Assembly (NCBI RefSeq): GCF_006170445.1
Contig: NZ_VCNA01000007.1
Coordinates: 124,001-188,000, forward strand
Length of the DNA stretch: 64,000 bases
From: Brevibacillus dissolubilis
GTDB lineage: Bacteria; Bacillota; Bacilli; Brevibacillales; Brevibacillaceae
Reading direction: 5' to 3'
How positions within the stretch are numbered: position 1 is the first letter of the stretch; every line of letters begins with the position of its first letter. Positions 45,054 through 54,151 of the stretch are shown here, in pieces. A program made the translations under genes and the position numbers. The notes beneath the pieces are model-generated. The model was not told where the DNA came from, searched no databases, and saw only the letters and a list, made by a program, of their open reading frames with translations.

Positions 45054-46775
45054 TTAGCTGCCGGACCGGATGAGGGCTTGTAGCATGACGGATTCGATGT
45101 GCCGCAGGGAAGGCGCTTCTGACAGGTCCCCGATCCAATAGAGCTGCTCTCGGGGCACACCTTGCTGCTCTAAGCGACACATCAGGTTTTTTCGTGTGCA
45201 GAGGAAGACGTCAGTGGGATGTGGAGCAATCACCTGTGAGAAGAAGCTCTCCTCTGTTACCAGCAGGCCGACAGGGGCTGTGGGGTACAGGGTGCGGTCT
45301 GGGCAGGCATCATTGGTCAGAATCACATCAGGTGTGAGGGCAGATGCGTCTGTATGAAGCTGGTGACCAAAGGTTTGAAGCGGATTCAGCATAGAAAGTG
45401 CGGTTGTATCAGTCTCTGGCTTCCACGGTGTATGGATCTGCAGGGATTTGGTCTGGATCATTTGGATGACCGCCTGCTTGGGGGCTGGATCGAACAGCTT
45501 AGCAGCGATCAGGGCAGAGATCGCCCCCGCTAGATTGCTCAGCTCCTCTACATAAAAGGCACGGATATGCAAGCGGCGCAGGAGCAGATAGGCATCATGG
45601 TCGGTTGCCAGATAGACCACAGCCTCGTCAGGAACGATCTCATACAGGCTAGGATGATCATGGTCAACCAGTACAATCGTAAGCCGTGGTGTCACAGGAG
45701 GAATCCCATGGTGTCTGCCAAAGTCAGTCACTACGATGGAGTCTTCAGTAACAGGCTGGCCGCTAGTGGTTTGGCACCAGGTCGTAAGCTCATCTTTTAG
45801 GACATCGTAGTGTATGGTAAAGGCAGGCTCAAGGATCACCTGTTGCTTTTTCAAAAACTGTCCGCGTAGATCGACCCGCTGCAGTAGGTTTTTCGCCTTC
45901 TCCGCGATCCGTAGCTCTCTTGCTTTGGCAGAAAGAGAGTCATCATGGACACGATATTCATAGAGATGGGAGGGAAGTGGGAAATGGAGCAAGGGGAAAA
46001 AAGTAAAGCCTCTCGCCCAGTAGTCGTAATCCTCTACCCCGATAGAATCATCGTAGCTGCCAATCGTGGTCATGAGCCGGCGATACATAAAGGAAGGACC
46101 GATAAAATTATCATGGACACGGGTAAGCGGTGCGGGATCCTCTGGTAACAGAATCACACTTGTATCCGCATCATACTGGTTGTGTACACGAAAGGATGAA
46201 TCTCTCAGGCGCTGACCTGTTGAGTCAATAATCGCGTAATCGGCGTAAATCAAGCTGCTTGTCGGCGAATCGAGCAGGCCGCTTACCAGTTCTTCAATGT
46301 TGCTCTCTCCCATGATGTTGTCAGCCGATGTCCATGTGAGAAACTCCCCTTGGGCAAAGCGAAATCCTGTATTGAGCCCAATCGGCAAGCCGCCATGCTC
46401 CTGTCGAACGTAACGAACCCGCGGATCAGTGAGATAGGGACGAATGCCATCCAGCAGAATCCGGTCAGAGCCGTCATCCACAATGACCAGCTCCAGATGT
46501 GGATAGGTCTGCCTCAACACACTTTCGATGGCGCCTGGAAGAAACTCATCATGGTTATAGACAGGCAGGATAACACTTACCAGTGGACGATATCCGGTTA
46601 CTCGCTTGATCTCGGTACGGTGGACGACGGTGCGTTGCTGTACAGAATGCTTGATCACACCTTTTAACAGCTTCTTCGCCTGTTCTTTGACCGGATAAGG
46701 AAGCGAAGCAAAAAGCTGACGGACTGTCCGATTGGCAGAAAGCGAGGAAAGCATACGTTTGACTGTCGATTTCAA
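45054..46775 (-). CDS. Family 2 glycosyltransferase
   Basis: About 573 residues. After ~65 basic residues comes a GT-A domain: VSVILPVYNHDEFLPGAIES, LVIVDDGSD, LTWTSADNIMGES and EDYDYWARG with the DXD-type and base residues. A ~230-residue C-terminal region of unknown fold follows. The frame is open from a TTG at 46850, but that lacks an RBS; the TTG at 46775, with GGAAAGG upstream, is preferred, so the start is uncertain. The GT2 domain is clearly related to the middle module of the 1699-aa protein encoded just upstream. Confidence 0.87.
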   Translation of the reverse strand: MKSTVKRMLSSLSANRTVRQLFASLPYPVKEQAKKLLKGVIKHSVQQRTVVHRTEIKRVTGYRPLVSVILPVYNHDEFLPGAIESVLRQTYPHLELVIVDDGSDRILLDGIRPYLTDPRVRYVRQEHGGLPIGLNTGFRFAQGEFLTWTSADNIMGESNIEELVSGLLDSPTSSLIYADYAIIDSTGQRLRDSSFRVHNQYDADTSVILLPEDPAPLTRVHDNFIGPSFMYRRLMTTIGSYDDSIGVEDYDYWARGFTFFPLLHFPLPSHLYEYRVHDDSLSAKARELRIAEKAKNLLQRVDLRGQFLKKQQVILEPAFTIHYDVLKDELTTWCQTTSGQPVTEDSIVVTDFGRHHGIPPVTPRLTIVLVDHDHPSLYEIVPDEAVVYLATDHDAYLLLRRLHIRAFYVEELSNLAGAISALIAAKLFDPAPKQAVIQMIQTKSLQIHTPWKPETDTTALSMLNPLQTFGHQLHTDASALTPDVILTNDACPDRTLYPTAPVGLLVTEESFFSQVIAPHPTDVFLCTRKNLMCRLEQQGVPREQLYWIGDLSEAPSLRHIESVMLQALIRSGS

Positions 46776-46853
46776 AAGCCCCAAACCTTTCCGCTGTATA
46801 TAAATAGGGAGAAGGGCTGATCCGCGAAAACAGATGCAGCTCCTTCCCAATTC

Positions 46854-49800
46854 TTAGAGAGTGATATATTTGCGATCACGTTCTTTGAACATCACTTGCT
46901 TGGTGAGGGTTTCGTAACGCTTCACAATGTTTGTGAGGTTGTAGAGATTAAGCACCTTCTCCGTGCCTTGTTTGCCTTTTTCCTTCCAGATCTCCCGCTC
47001 TTGGTACATACGGATGATCGCTTGCTTGAGATCATCGAAATTGCGGGTATGACCATCGAGTGTGTAGGTGTAGAGGGTCTGGTCATTGAGACCGGCGACA
47101 TCACCGTAAGCGTTAGGAATCAACAGCCCGATATCTTCGTTTTCGATGACGTGGCGTGCTCCACCGACATCTGTTAAGAGCAGTGGCTTACCTGCGTACA
47201 TCGCTTCTGTCTTAGAGATGCTCCAGCCTTCGATGATGGATGGCATCAGGAAGACATCAGCGATTTTGAAGAGGTCTTGGTTGTCCTTGACGAATCCGGT
47301 GAAAATGATGTTTTTCTCCAGACGATAGTCACGGATGTAGCTGAGACATTTTTGATAGAAGGATTCATCAAGAGGATTGCCGCACATCAGCACTTTGATG
47401 TCCGGATAGGTTTTGACGATTTCCTTCATCACATGGATGGTGAGAAGCTGGGCTTTCCGGCCGTCGATGGAAGCTAGATTGAGCAGAACGAAATCTTGGT
47501 CAGACAAGCCGTATTCAGAACGGTAAATCTTTTGCGGCAGACTGAATTTTTCTTGGAGCCAGTCGACATTGATACCATTCGGGATGACTTCGATCTTGTG
47601 TGCCGGCAGCTTGATTCGGCGGGTAGAGTATTCTTTTACCTCGGCCGAAACGGCGATGTAGCAGGAGATATAAGGATCTTGGGCCAGCATCTCAGCCACG
47701 TTCTGTTCAGTGAACCATACATACGAGTTGTGGATGAAGTGAACGACAGGGATGTGATGAGCATAAGCCAGAGGTGCTCCATAGGTGGAGTAATGCTGGT
47801 GAACCATATGGATGTTGTGCTGTTTTAATACCTGTACGTATTCTTCTTCTTTGTTGTCGCCAAGCACAATCACAGGGATGCCCAGCTGTTCACAACGTTC
47901 TGCCACATACCCGCCGTGATGGATACAGACGATCACGGGATTAAAGAAGTTGAGGTCAATCGTTTTGAGCGTGTTGAAGATGACTTCCTCCAGCCCGCCT
48001 TTGTCCAGACCTTGTGCTTCGATCAGCAGGTTTACTTTTTCAGGGGCAAACGGTACGGCTGGTTCTTCGATCACGCCAAGCTCTTTTTTCTCAATGCCAC
48101 GGGTCTGTTCATAGAAAAGATGGTTGTTGGCAAGGGATTCGAGCCAATACGCTTTGCGCTTCGGCAGATAGAGGCCGAGATATTTGTCCAGCAGAGTCGT
48201 ATCTACCGGGGTATGAAGCAGTTGATCCAGATCGGAAAGCAGGCGTGTGCTGTTATGTGCTGTGATGGTGTATGGCAGACCTACAGGGGATACCGGCAGG
48301 CTGGACACCAATGGCTTGCCTGCGTGGAGCAGGGCCTTCAGACCGCGTTCTTGGCTTGCACGATCCTCGATGTTGACCGGCAACAGGTACATGTCGAAGC
48401 CGGAGAGATAGTAATATTGCAGGTCAGCCGGTTTATTTCCCAGGAAAAAGATATTTGGCAAATGACCGAGCTCCGCCTTGAAGTCCCAATCGCTTTCACC
48501 CTCGAGTCCGATCAGGACAATGTCGTAGTGCGGACGGTGCTCTGCGATGGTTTTGATCAGCTCGACGTCGATCAGGTCTTTGCGGAGTGGGCCGAAGTAG
48601 CCGATGGTTTTTTGCCCGGTTCCGTTGTAATCCCAGAGGAAGTACTTGTTGTCACGCGCTTTGCGCAGCAGGTCCCGCTCTTCAAGGCTGGTGCCAAGTA
48701 CAAAGAGTTTATTGGTGATGAACTCGTCCAGATCAGCTGAATCGGAAGCAAGGTACCAATCGGCATAGGACCAATCTTGACGGAGGCTGAATGTATAGAG
48801 GTTGTCACCATACGCGGCTTTCAGCAATTGATAACCCTGTTCATCACCATCAAAAGATTCGTCTACGATCAAAATCGCCTTGGTTGCATAACGGTTTTTC
48901 AGCAGATCGTCGGTGAGACTATCCAGCTTCTGCACAGGCAGGGTCACTTCGTTCAACAGGCCAGGCTGGGCGATCAGATGCACACGTACACGGTTGGCGA
49001 GGAAGCCGCGCAGAACATCATAAAGACGTTCGTTCAGCGAGTCACCAGCGATGACAAATACATCGAACGGCAGATCGTAATAAGCTTTGCGCTCGCGGTT
49101 GTATTGAAGCAGCTTAGGGACGTTATCCCGGATGTGGCTTTTGCCGAACTTCTCACTCAGAGAATTGGAGTGAACACGGTAGTAGTAGAGGGACTCTTCG
49201 GAATCGTAGCGCTTCACGGTGAACAGCTCATTGATGCGCAGCCAGTAGTCATAGTCCTCTGTACCGACCAGGCATGGATCGTATTCACCGATGGCTTTCG
49301 CGGCATCAGCACGATACATGAAGGAAGCCCCGATAAAATTGTCCTCGATCAGACCCACCGTTCCTACTTCTGTCGGCAGGCTCATGAAGTTAGAGCCTTT
49401 TGGCACTTGGTTGTGATAACGGTGCTCGGTTCCAATCAGCGGCTGGTCATTTTCGTCGATCAGCTCATAGTTGGCATAAGTGAGGTCCACATCAGGATTG
49501 CGTCTCATGAACTCGACCAGCTTTTCGACCATGTGTGGTTTGCAGATGTTATCCGCTGACGTCCACGTATAGAGGTCACCCGTCGCATGCTCGAAGGCGT
49601 TGGTAAGTGCGCGAGGGAGCTTCTGGTTGCGTTGGGTCAGCACTTTTACCTTAGGATGGTTAAAATATTTGGCCAGGATCGGCTCGATCCCATCGGTGGA
49701 ACCGTCATTGAGGACGATCAGCTCCAGATTCGGATAGGTCTGAGCCAGTACGCTTTGGATGGATTTATCCAGCATGTCAGCGTGATTATAGACGGGAAGA

Positions 49801-51953
49801 ATCATGCTCACTTTTTCATGAGCAGGGTTCTGGAAATAAGCCGCAGGTACTTGTGTAGTTACAACAGAACCGGCTGGCTGCTGCACGGCAGGTGCGGCGT
49901 AAGCAGCAACGGCGATCTCTGCTTCTACTGGCTGTGGACGGTAGACAGGCGGGGTCGCCATTTTCTTTTCAGGGAAAACCTTATAGTAGACGTTGGAGAG
50001 AAGCGGTTTGAGCTTTTGCTTCGTCTCGGGGGATACTTTGTCCCGAAAAGAGTTAAAGCCGACTCGCAACACCTTTTTGGCCACTTTTTTCGTAAAAGAA
50101 ACAGGATTCGCCATAGTAGATATAATCCTTCCGATTTTGTAAGGGGTAGATGCGTAGATGCCGTCAAGAGCATTTTTATTCCAGTTGAGTGCCTCGACAT
50201 ATTGGATCTGGAGCTGTTCTAAATGTTGATTACGGTCGAGAACCAGTTGCAGATGTTGATTCGTATCGGTCGTTTGTGTGTCGTTCTCGCTTAACCGGGC
50301 CATACAGTTTGCCAGTTGATCATGTGTCTCGGTTAACTTATGATTCGTCTGATGTAACTCATGATGAGCCTGGCTTAACTCGTGCTGGGTTTTTTCCAGT
50401 TCCGCCTTGGTATCAAAGAGGTGTGTCTGAAGCTCTGCGATGGTGACCGATTCCAATTGGTGCAGGTGTTCTTCAAGACGTGTGTTTTGTGTCTGTTGCA
50501 AGTGAAGCTCTTGTTGAAGGATAAGCAGTTGGTTGGTACGTTCCTGCAGATCTTGATAGTAACCGGTTTTTTCCTGTTCGCGCTGATCCGCTTCGGTTCT
50601 TAGGAGGTGGAGGGTTTCCTTGTAGGTGTTCTCCTGGGTTTGTTGGTAGTTTTGGAAGTCATGAAGATTTTGCTCCAATTGGGCTACGCGGACGAGCAGG
50701 GCGTTGTGCTGTTCGCGTTCTTTTCTGAGCTGACTGAGGAGCAGGGTGAGCTCATTGCTTCCGTCCTCCATATATTCAAACCAGGTTTCGATTCGGTTCG
50801 GATCAAGTACGTCATGTTCTGGATGATCGATGAGCAGACGCTTCAGTCTTGCATCCCAATCGGAGACGACAGGCTGATGAAGTGCGGCCGCCAGATCTTG
50901 GGTATAGGTGGAGATGATGGAGCCGATACTGGCGTTTTCGATGACCCAGTCACGCAGCGACCCAATAGCCGCACCGCTTTGCAGGGCATGCAGGGCATCA
51001 CTCAGGCTACCCTCGGTACAGAGCGGCAGGTTGCGTCCGGAGAAGTTGGATTGGAAGGCATTCTGGACATTGTCCCGAGTGATCAGACCCTTGATGCCAT
51101 CATAGCCGACCAAGAGGACAGGCAGGTTGAGACTGGCAGCTTCGAGTACCACACGGCCCATGCCCATCACACCGCTGTAGCCTTCACGCAAATCTTCATG
51201 AAGGGAATGGCTCTCCCCGCGCATCGTCACCCAATCGGCTTGATTCTCCTCGATCCAGGCAGTTACTTCCTCATAAGCATTCCCATGACCGAAGACGTCG
51301 ATCTGTACCGGGTGACCCAGCTTTCGCATGGTCTGCATCATTTCAAAGGAACGGAGCAAGCCTTGCACCTTATCTTGGTCAAGTCGGGAGATAGCCGCCC
51401 ATCTGCCGGATGTCAGATCGACATGTACAGATGCAAATTTATCCGTATCGATTGGATTCGCCAGTACCTTGGCCACGTGACGGGTATCCATCGGTTTGAC
51501 CAGTTCAGAGACTTCAGGTGAGACGGTATAGACCTTAGCCGCGGTGGCAAACAGACAGGATTTCAAAAATAAACGGTAGATGGGGCCATAGAGATTGCTG
51601 AGATTGACAGGTCCATGGATGGTCACGACATAAGGGACATTCGCCATACGGGCAGCCAACGCACCGACCAGCATGCTCTCAAACGGGTGCAGATGAACGA
51701 TCTCGATCTCGTTCTCTTGAATATACTGCTTGAGCTGTTCGCTGAGAGCGAGGAACTGACTCCCTCTGCGGTCGGTCCAGCCATCGAGGAACAGATAACC
51801 GGTAACCGTACCTTGTAACCCTTCTGTTCTGGCATTGGAGCCGGTCGCCAGATAAAGCTCATGTCCCTGCTTTTTCAGTTTTTCACAGTAGGTCTGAATC
51901 TGCGTCTCCAACCCACCCATGAGGTAGTTTTGGGTTACGATTAATATTCTCAC
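46854..51953 (-). CDS. 1699-residue multi-modular glycosyltransferase (GT4 - coiled coil - GT2 - GT-like - GT4)
   Basis: GTG start with AAAGGAG upstream. Module 1 (~1-365): GT4-like, starting VTQNYLMGGLETQIQTY; its donor half is somewhat degenerate (AISRLDQDKVQGLLRSFE). Residues ~400-600: Gln/Glu/His/Leu-rich coiled coil. Residues ~605-715: basic segment and Pro/Ala linker. Module 2 (~715-960): GT2 with VSMILPVYNHADMLDKSIQS, TWTSADNICKPHMV and EDYDYWLRI. Residues ~960-1300: a GT-B-like domain (GYFGPLRKDLIDVELIKTIA, SGFDMYLLPVNIEDRAS). Module 3 (~1308-1695): complete GT4 with AQGLDKGGLEEVIFNTLKTI and SIIEGWSISKTEAMYAGKP. It may perform several successive transfers, as WsaE-type enzymes do in S-layer glycan assembly. 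No frameshift is seen. Confidence 0.9.
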   Translation of the reverse strand: MRILIVTQNYLMGGLETQIQTYCEKLKKQGHELYLATGSNARTEGLQGTVTGYLFLDGWTDRRGSQFLALSEQLKQYIQENEIEIVHLHPFESMLVGALAARMANVPYVVTIHGPVNLSNLYGPIYRLFLKSCLFATAAKVYTVSPEVSELVKPMDTRHVAKVLANPIDTDKFASVHVDLTSGRWAAISRLDQDKVQGLLRSFEMMQTMRKLGHPVQIDVFGHGNAYEEVTAWIEENQADWVTMRGESHSLHEDLREGYSGVMGMGRVVLEAASLNLPVLLVGYDGIKGLITRDNVQNAFQSNFSGRNLPLCTEGSLSDALHALQSGAAIGSLRDWVIENASIGSIISTYTQDLAAALHQPVVSDWDARLKRLLIDHPEHDVLDPNRIETWFEYMEDGSNELTLLLSQLRKEREQHNALLVRVAQLEQNLHDFQNYQQTQENTYKETLHLLRTEADQREQEKTGYYQDLQERTNQLLILQQELHLQQTQNTRLEEHLHQLESVTIAELQTHLFDTKAELEKTQHELSQAHHELHQTNHKLTETHDQLANCMARLSENDTQTTDTNQHLQLVLDRNQHLEQLQIQYVEALNWNKNALDGIYASTPYKIGRIISTMANPVSFTKKVAKKVLRVGFNSFRDKVSPETKQKLKPLLSNVYYKVFPEKKMATPPVYRPQPVEAEIAVAAYAAPAVQQPAGSVVTTQVPAAYFQNPAHEKVSMILPVYNHADMLDKSIQSVLAQTYPNLELIVLNDGSTDGIEPILAKYFNHPKVKVLTQRNQKLPRALTNAFEHATGDLYTWTSADNICKPHMVEKLVEFMRRNPDVDLTYANYELIDENDQPLIGTEHRYHNQVPKGSNFMSLPTEVGTVGLIEDNFIGASFMYRADAAKAIGEYDPCLVGTEDYDYWLRINELFTVKRYDSEESLYYYRVHSNSLSEKFGKSHIRDNVPKLLQYNRERKAYYDLPFDVFVIAGDSLNERLYDVLRGFLANRVRVHLIAQPGLLNEVTLPVQKLDSLTDDLLKNRYATKAILIVDESFDGDEQGYQLLKAAYGDNLYTFSLRQDWSYADWYLASDSADLDEFITNKLFVLGTSLEERDLLRKARDNKYFLWDYNGTGQKTIGYFGPLRKDLIDVELIKTIAEHRPHYDIVLIGLEGESDWDFKAELGHLPNIFFLGNKPADLQYYYLSGFDMYLLPVNIEDRASQERGLKALLHAGKPLVSSLPVSPVGLPYTITAHNSTRLLSDLDQLLHTPVDTTLLDKYLGLYLPKRKAYWLESLANNHLFYEQTRGIEKKELGVIEEPAVPFAPEKVNLLIEAQGLDKGGLEEVIFNTLKTIDLNFFNPVIVCIHHGGYVAERCEQLGIPVIVLGDNKEEEYVQVLKQHNIHMVHQHYSTYGAPLAYAHHIPVVHFIHNSYVWFTEQNVAEMLAQDPYISCYIAVSAEVKEYSTRRIKLPAHKIEVIPNGINVDWLQEKFSLPQKIYRSEYGLSDQDFVLLNLASIDGRKAQLLTIHVMKEIVKTYPDIKVLMCGNPLDESFYQKCLSYIRDYRLEKNIIFTGFVKDNQDLFKIADVFLMPSIIEGWSISKTEAMYAGKPLLLTDVGGARHVIENEDIGLLIPNAYGDVAGLNDQTLYTYTLDGHTRNFDDLKQAIIRMYQEREIWKEKGKQGTEKVLNLYNLTNIVKRYETLTKQVMFKERDRKYITL

Positions 51954-51959
51954 GTTGGT

Positions 51960-53273
51960 CTACTCCTTTAGCAGGATTTGGGTAGCCAGATTGGCAATCC
52001 CCGTACCATTAATCGGATTTTCCTCCACGCGGAAGGTGAAGTGATCTGTCTTTTTATCCAGATACACCATGTCTTCACTGCCTGCTTTTTGGGCCATGGC
52101 CACAGATATGTGATACGTACCGCGCACAAGTGACAGATCGATTTGAAAAGTAACTTCCAAAGGCTGGTCTTTGTAGACGGAGATCGTCTGGTTCTTATAT
52201 TTGTTGCTGGTACCAAAGACTTCGACCCCTTGGGTGGTGACGATCTTCATCCCCAGCAGGATATCTTCACAATCCGCTTTGCTTTTGAGGACACAGCGGA
52301 TATTCATCTGGTCACCGACGCCATAGACGAAGGATTCCTGACCGTCCGCATCCAGCAACTGGACGGTGTCAAACCAGGCAAGACCTGTGCCGGTCTCTTC
52401 GGTGGCAGTGTTGGAAGTAGCTGCAGTTTCCCCTTCGGCTGTGACCGCTGATGCTTCTTCCTTCTTGGTTGGGGTGGAAGCTTCCGCCTTTTTGGTGGCT
52501 TGTTTCTTCTCATTCATGATCTTGAGATAGTCATTTTCGCCGGAGTAGAGCAGCTTGTGATACATATCGATCACTTTTTTCGGCTCACCATGTGCGATCA
52601 GCTTGCTTTTGTCGAGCAGGTAGACATCGGTACAGATTTGTTGAACCGTCGGCATTGAGTGGGAGACGAACAGAATCGTACATCCCTTTTTCCGCATCGT
52701 TTCCAAGTGGTTGTAGCACTTGCGCTGGAACTTCTCATCACCTACCGCGAGTGCTTCGTCTACGATCAGGATATCAGGGTCGACCAAGGTAGCGACGGCA
52801 AAAGCAAGCCGGACGAACATCCCGCTGGAGTACGTCTTCACTGGACGGTCGATGAAGTCACCGATATCAGCAAAGCTGACGATCTCGTCGAAGCGTGCTT
52901 CCATCTCTTTGCGCGGAATCCCCATGATGCTGGCGTTGAGGAACACGTTCTCGCGGCCCGTAAACTCAGGACTAAAGCCTGAGCCTAACTCCAGAAGGGC
53001 AGAGACGCGGCCTTTTACCTCGATTGTGCCGGTCGTAGGGGCGAGGACGCCTGCGATCATCTGCAACAGCGTACTTTTACCAGAACCGTTGCGACCGATC
53101 AGACCGACGGCACTTCCCCGTTTGATATCAAGCGAGATAGGTTCTAATGCAGTGAATTCCTTCACCGTGCCTTTTTGTACAAAAAAGTCTTTCAATCGGG
53201 CGAGTGGATGTTGGAACAGTTTATAGGTTTTGCTTACATTCCGAATTGAGATGACAGTATCACTAGATGACAT
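51960..53273 (-). CDS. Polysaccharide ABC transporter ATPase with C-terminal glycan-binding domain (Wzt/TagH-like)
   Basis: 437 residues. Walker A GRNGSGKST (60-68), signature YSSGM (148-152) and Walker B ILIVDEAL (168-175) are intact. FVQKGTVKEFTALEPISLDI and the GRENVFLNASIMG loop mark the O-antigen/teichoic-acid export subfamily. After a Lys/Glu/Thr/Ala-rich linker (~257-300) comes a beta-sandwich like the Wzt C-terminal domain, which recognises the modified end of the glycan. The ATG at 53273 is chosen over TTG 53279 for better RBS spacing (AAAGGGG). It overlaps the permease gene by 11 bases. Confidence 0.92.
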   Translation of the reverse strand: MSSSDTVISIRNVSKTYKLFQHPLARLKDFFVQKGTVKEFTALEPISLDIKRGSAVGLIGRNGSGKSTLLQMIAGVLAPTTGTIEVKGRVSALLELGSGFSPEFTGRENVFLNASIMGIPRKEMEARFDEIVSFADIGDFIDRPVKTYSSGMFVRLAFAVATLVDPDILIVDEALAVGDEKFQRKCYNHLETMRKKGCTILFVSHSMPTVQQICTDVYLLDKSKLIAHGEPKKVIDMYHKLLYSGENDYLKIMNEKKQATKKAEASTPTKKEEASAVTAEGETAATSNTATEETGTGLAWFDTVQLLDADGQESFVYGVGDQMNIRCVLKSKADCEDILLGMKIVTTQGVEVFGTSNKYKNQTISVYKDQPLEVTFQIDLSLVRGTYHISVAMAQKAGSEDMVYLDKKTDHFTFRVEENPINGTGIANLATQILLKE

Positions 53274-54090
53274 CGGCAAACCCCTTTCTGGTCAGTTTGA
53301 ACCAAGCATAGCCAAACAGGAAGATAAGCAGGGTGATGCCTGTTGTCTGCAGCCAGGAAGCCCAATCAGGCTGATTGCCCCACAGAATCGCTTGACGAAT
53401 GGCCTCGATGATCGTGGAAAGCGGGTTGGCAAACATGATCTCTTGGAAGAACTCAGGAACCACGGATGCCGGATAGAAGATCGGTGTCACATAAAAGAGG
53501 ATCGTCACCAGCACGCCGACAATCTGCCCGATATCGCGCACATATACCCCAAGCGATGACAGGAACAGGGCCATTCCCGTTGTCAACAGCACCAAAGGGA
53601 TCAATAAAATCGGGAACAGCAGGGTGGTCAGATGCACCTCTTGGAAATAAAACAACATACCGATCATCAGCAGCAGAAAATTAATCATCGCTTGAAACAT
53701 CGAAGACAACAGGGCTGAAACCGGTAGAATCTCCAGAGGGAAGACGACCTTTTTCACATAGTTAGGATTGGACAGGATAATCCCTGTCGACTTATTTACG
53801 GTTTCACTAAAAATATTGAATGAGATTAACCCGCAAAAGAGGGCCAGTGCGAATTCATAATGGTTGCTCGAGGTGGAATAGCCCCATTTTGCCTGAAAGA
53901 TCACAGAGAACACATAAGTATAGATGACCAGCAGTACCAATGGATTGATGAACGCCCAGACGCTGCCTAACAGAGAGCCTCTGTATTTGCTCTGGATATC
54001 CCGTTTGGTAATTTGGCCAAGCAGATAACGATGTTGATACAGCGATGTAAACAGATGAAACGGGTTAATATAATTCAATATTTTTCGCAT
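53263..54090 (-). CDS. Polysaccharide ABC transporter permease (Wzm/TagG-like)
   Basis: 275 residues, six membrane helices, ABC-2 type. ITKRDIQSKYRGSLLGSVWA and the NPNYVKKVVFPLEILP cytoplasmic loop are the family signatures. With the ATPase it would flip the finished polyprenyl-linked glycan. The ATG at 54090 is preferred: GGGAG lies 6 bases before it, whereas the upstream in-frame ATG at 54150 overlaps the wbaP-like gene and its terminator-like hairpin. Confidence 0.92.
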   Translation of the reverse strand: MRKILNYINPFHLFTSLYQHRYLLGQITKRDIQSKYRGSLLGSVWAFINPLVLLVIYTYVFSVIFQAKWGYSTSSNHYEFALALFCGLISFNIFSETVNKSTGIILSNPNYVKKVVFPLEILPVSALLSSMFQAMINFLLLMIGMLFYFQEVHLTTLLFPILLIPLVLLTTGMALFLSSLGVYVRDIGQIVGVLVTILFYVTPIFYPASVVPEFFQEIMFANPLSTIIEAIRQAILWGNQPDWASWLQTTGITLLIFLFGYAWFKLTRKGFADVI

Positions 54091-54127
54091 ATGAACTCCC
54101 TTGTCTCCAGTATGGCTTTTCTCTACG

Positions 54128-54151
54128 AAAAAAGGTGCTTTAGTAGGCACC
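54128..54151 (-). terminator. Hairpin overlapping the stop codon of the WbaP-like gene (partial terminator)
   Basis: On the minus strand GGTGC and GCACC form a 5-bp stem around the TAA stop, followed by TTTTTT. The short stem suggests partial attenuation between the first and second genes of the operon rather than a full stop. Confidence 0.5.

Noticed and set aside
46854-51953. Possibility that the 1699-codon gene is an assembly artefact joining several genes
   Set aside because: No internal terminators were noticed, the frame is continuous, and linkers (coiled coil, Pro/Ala segment) look like natural inter-domain sequence.
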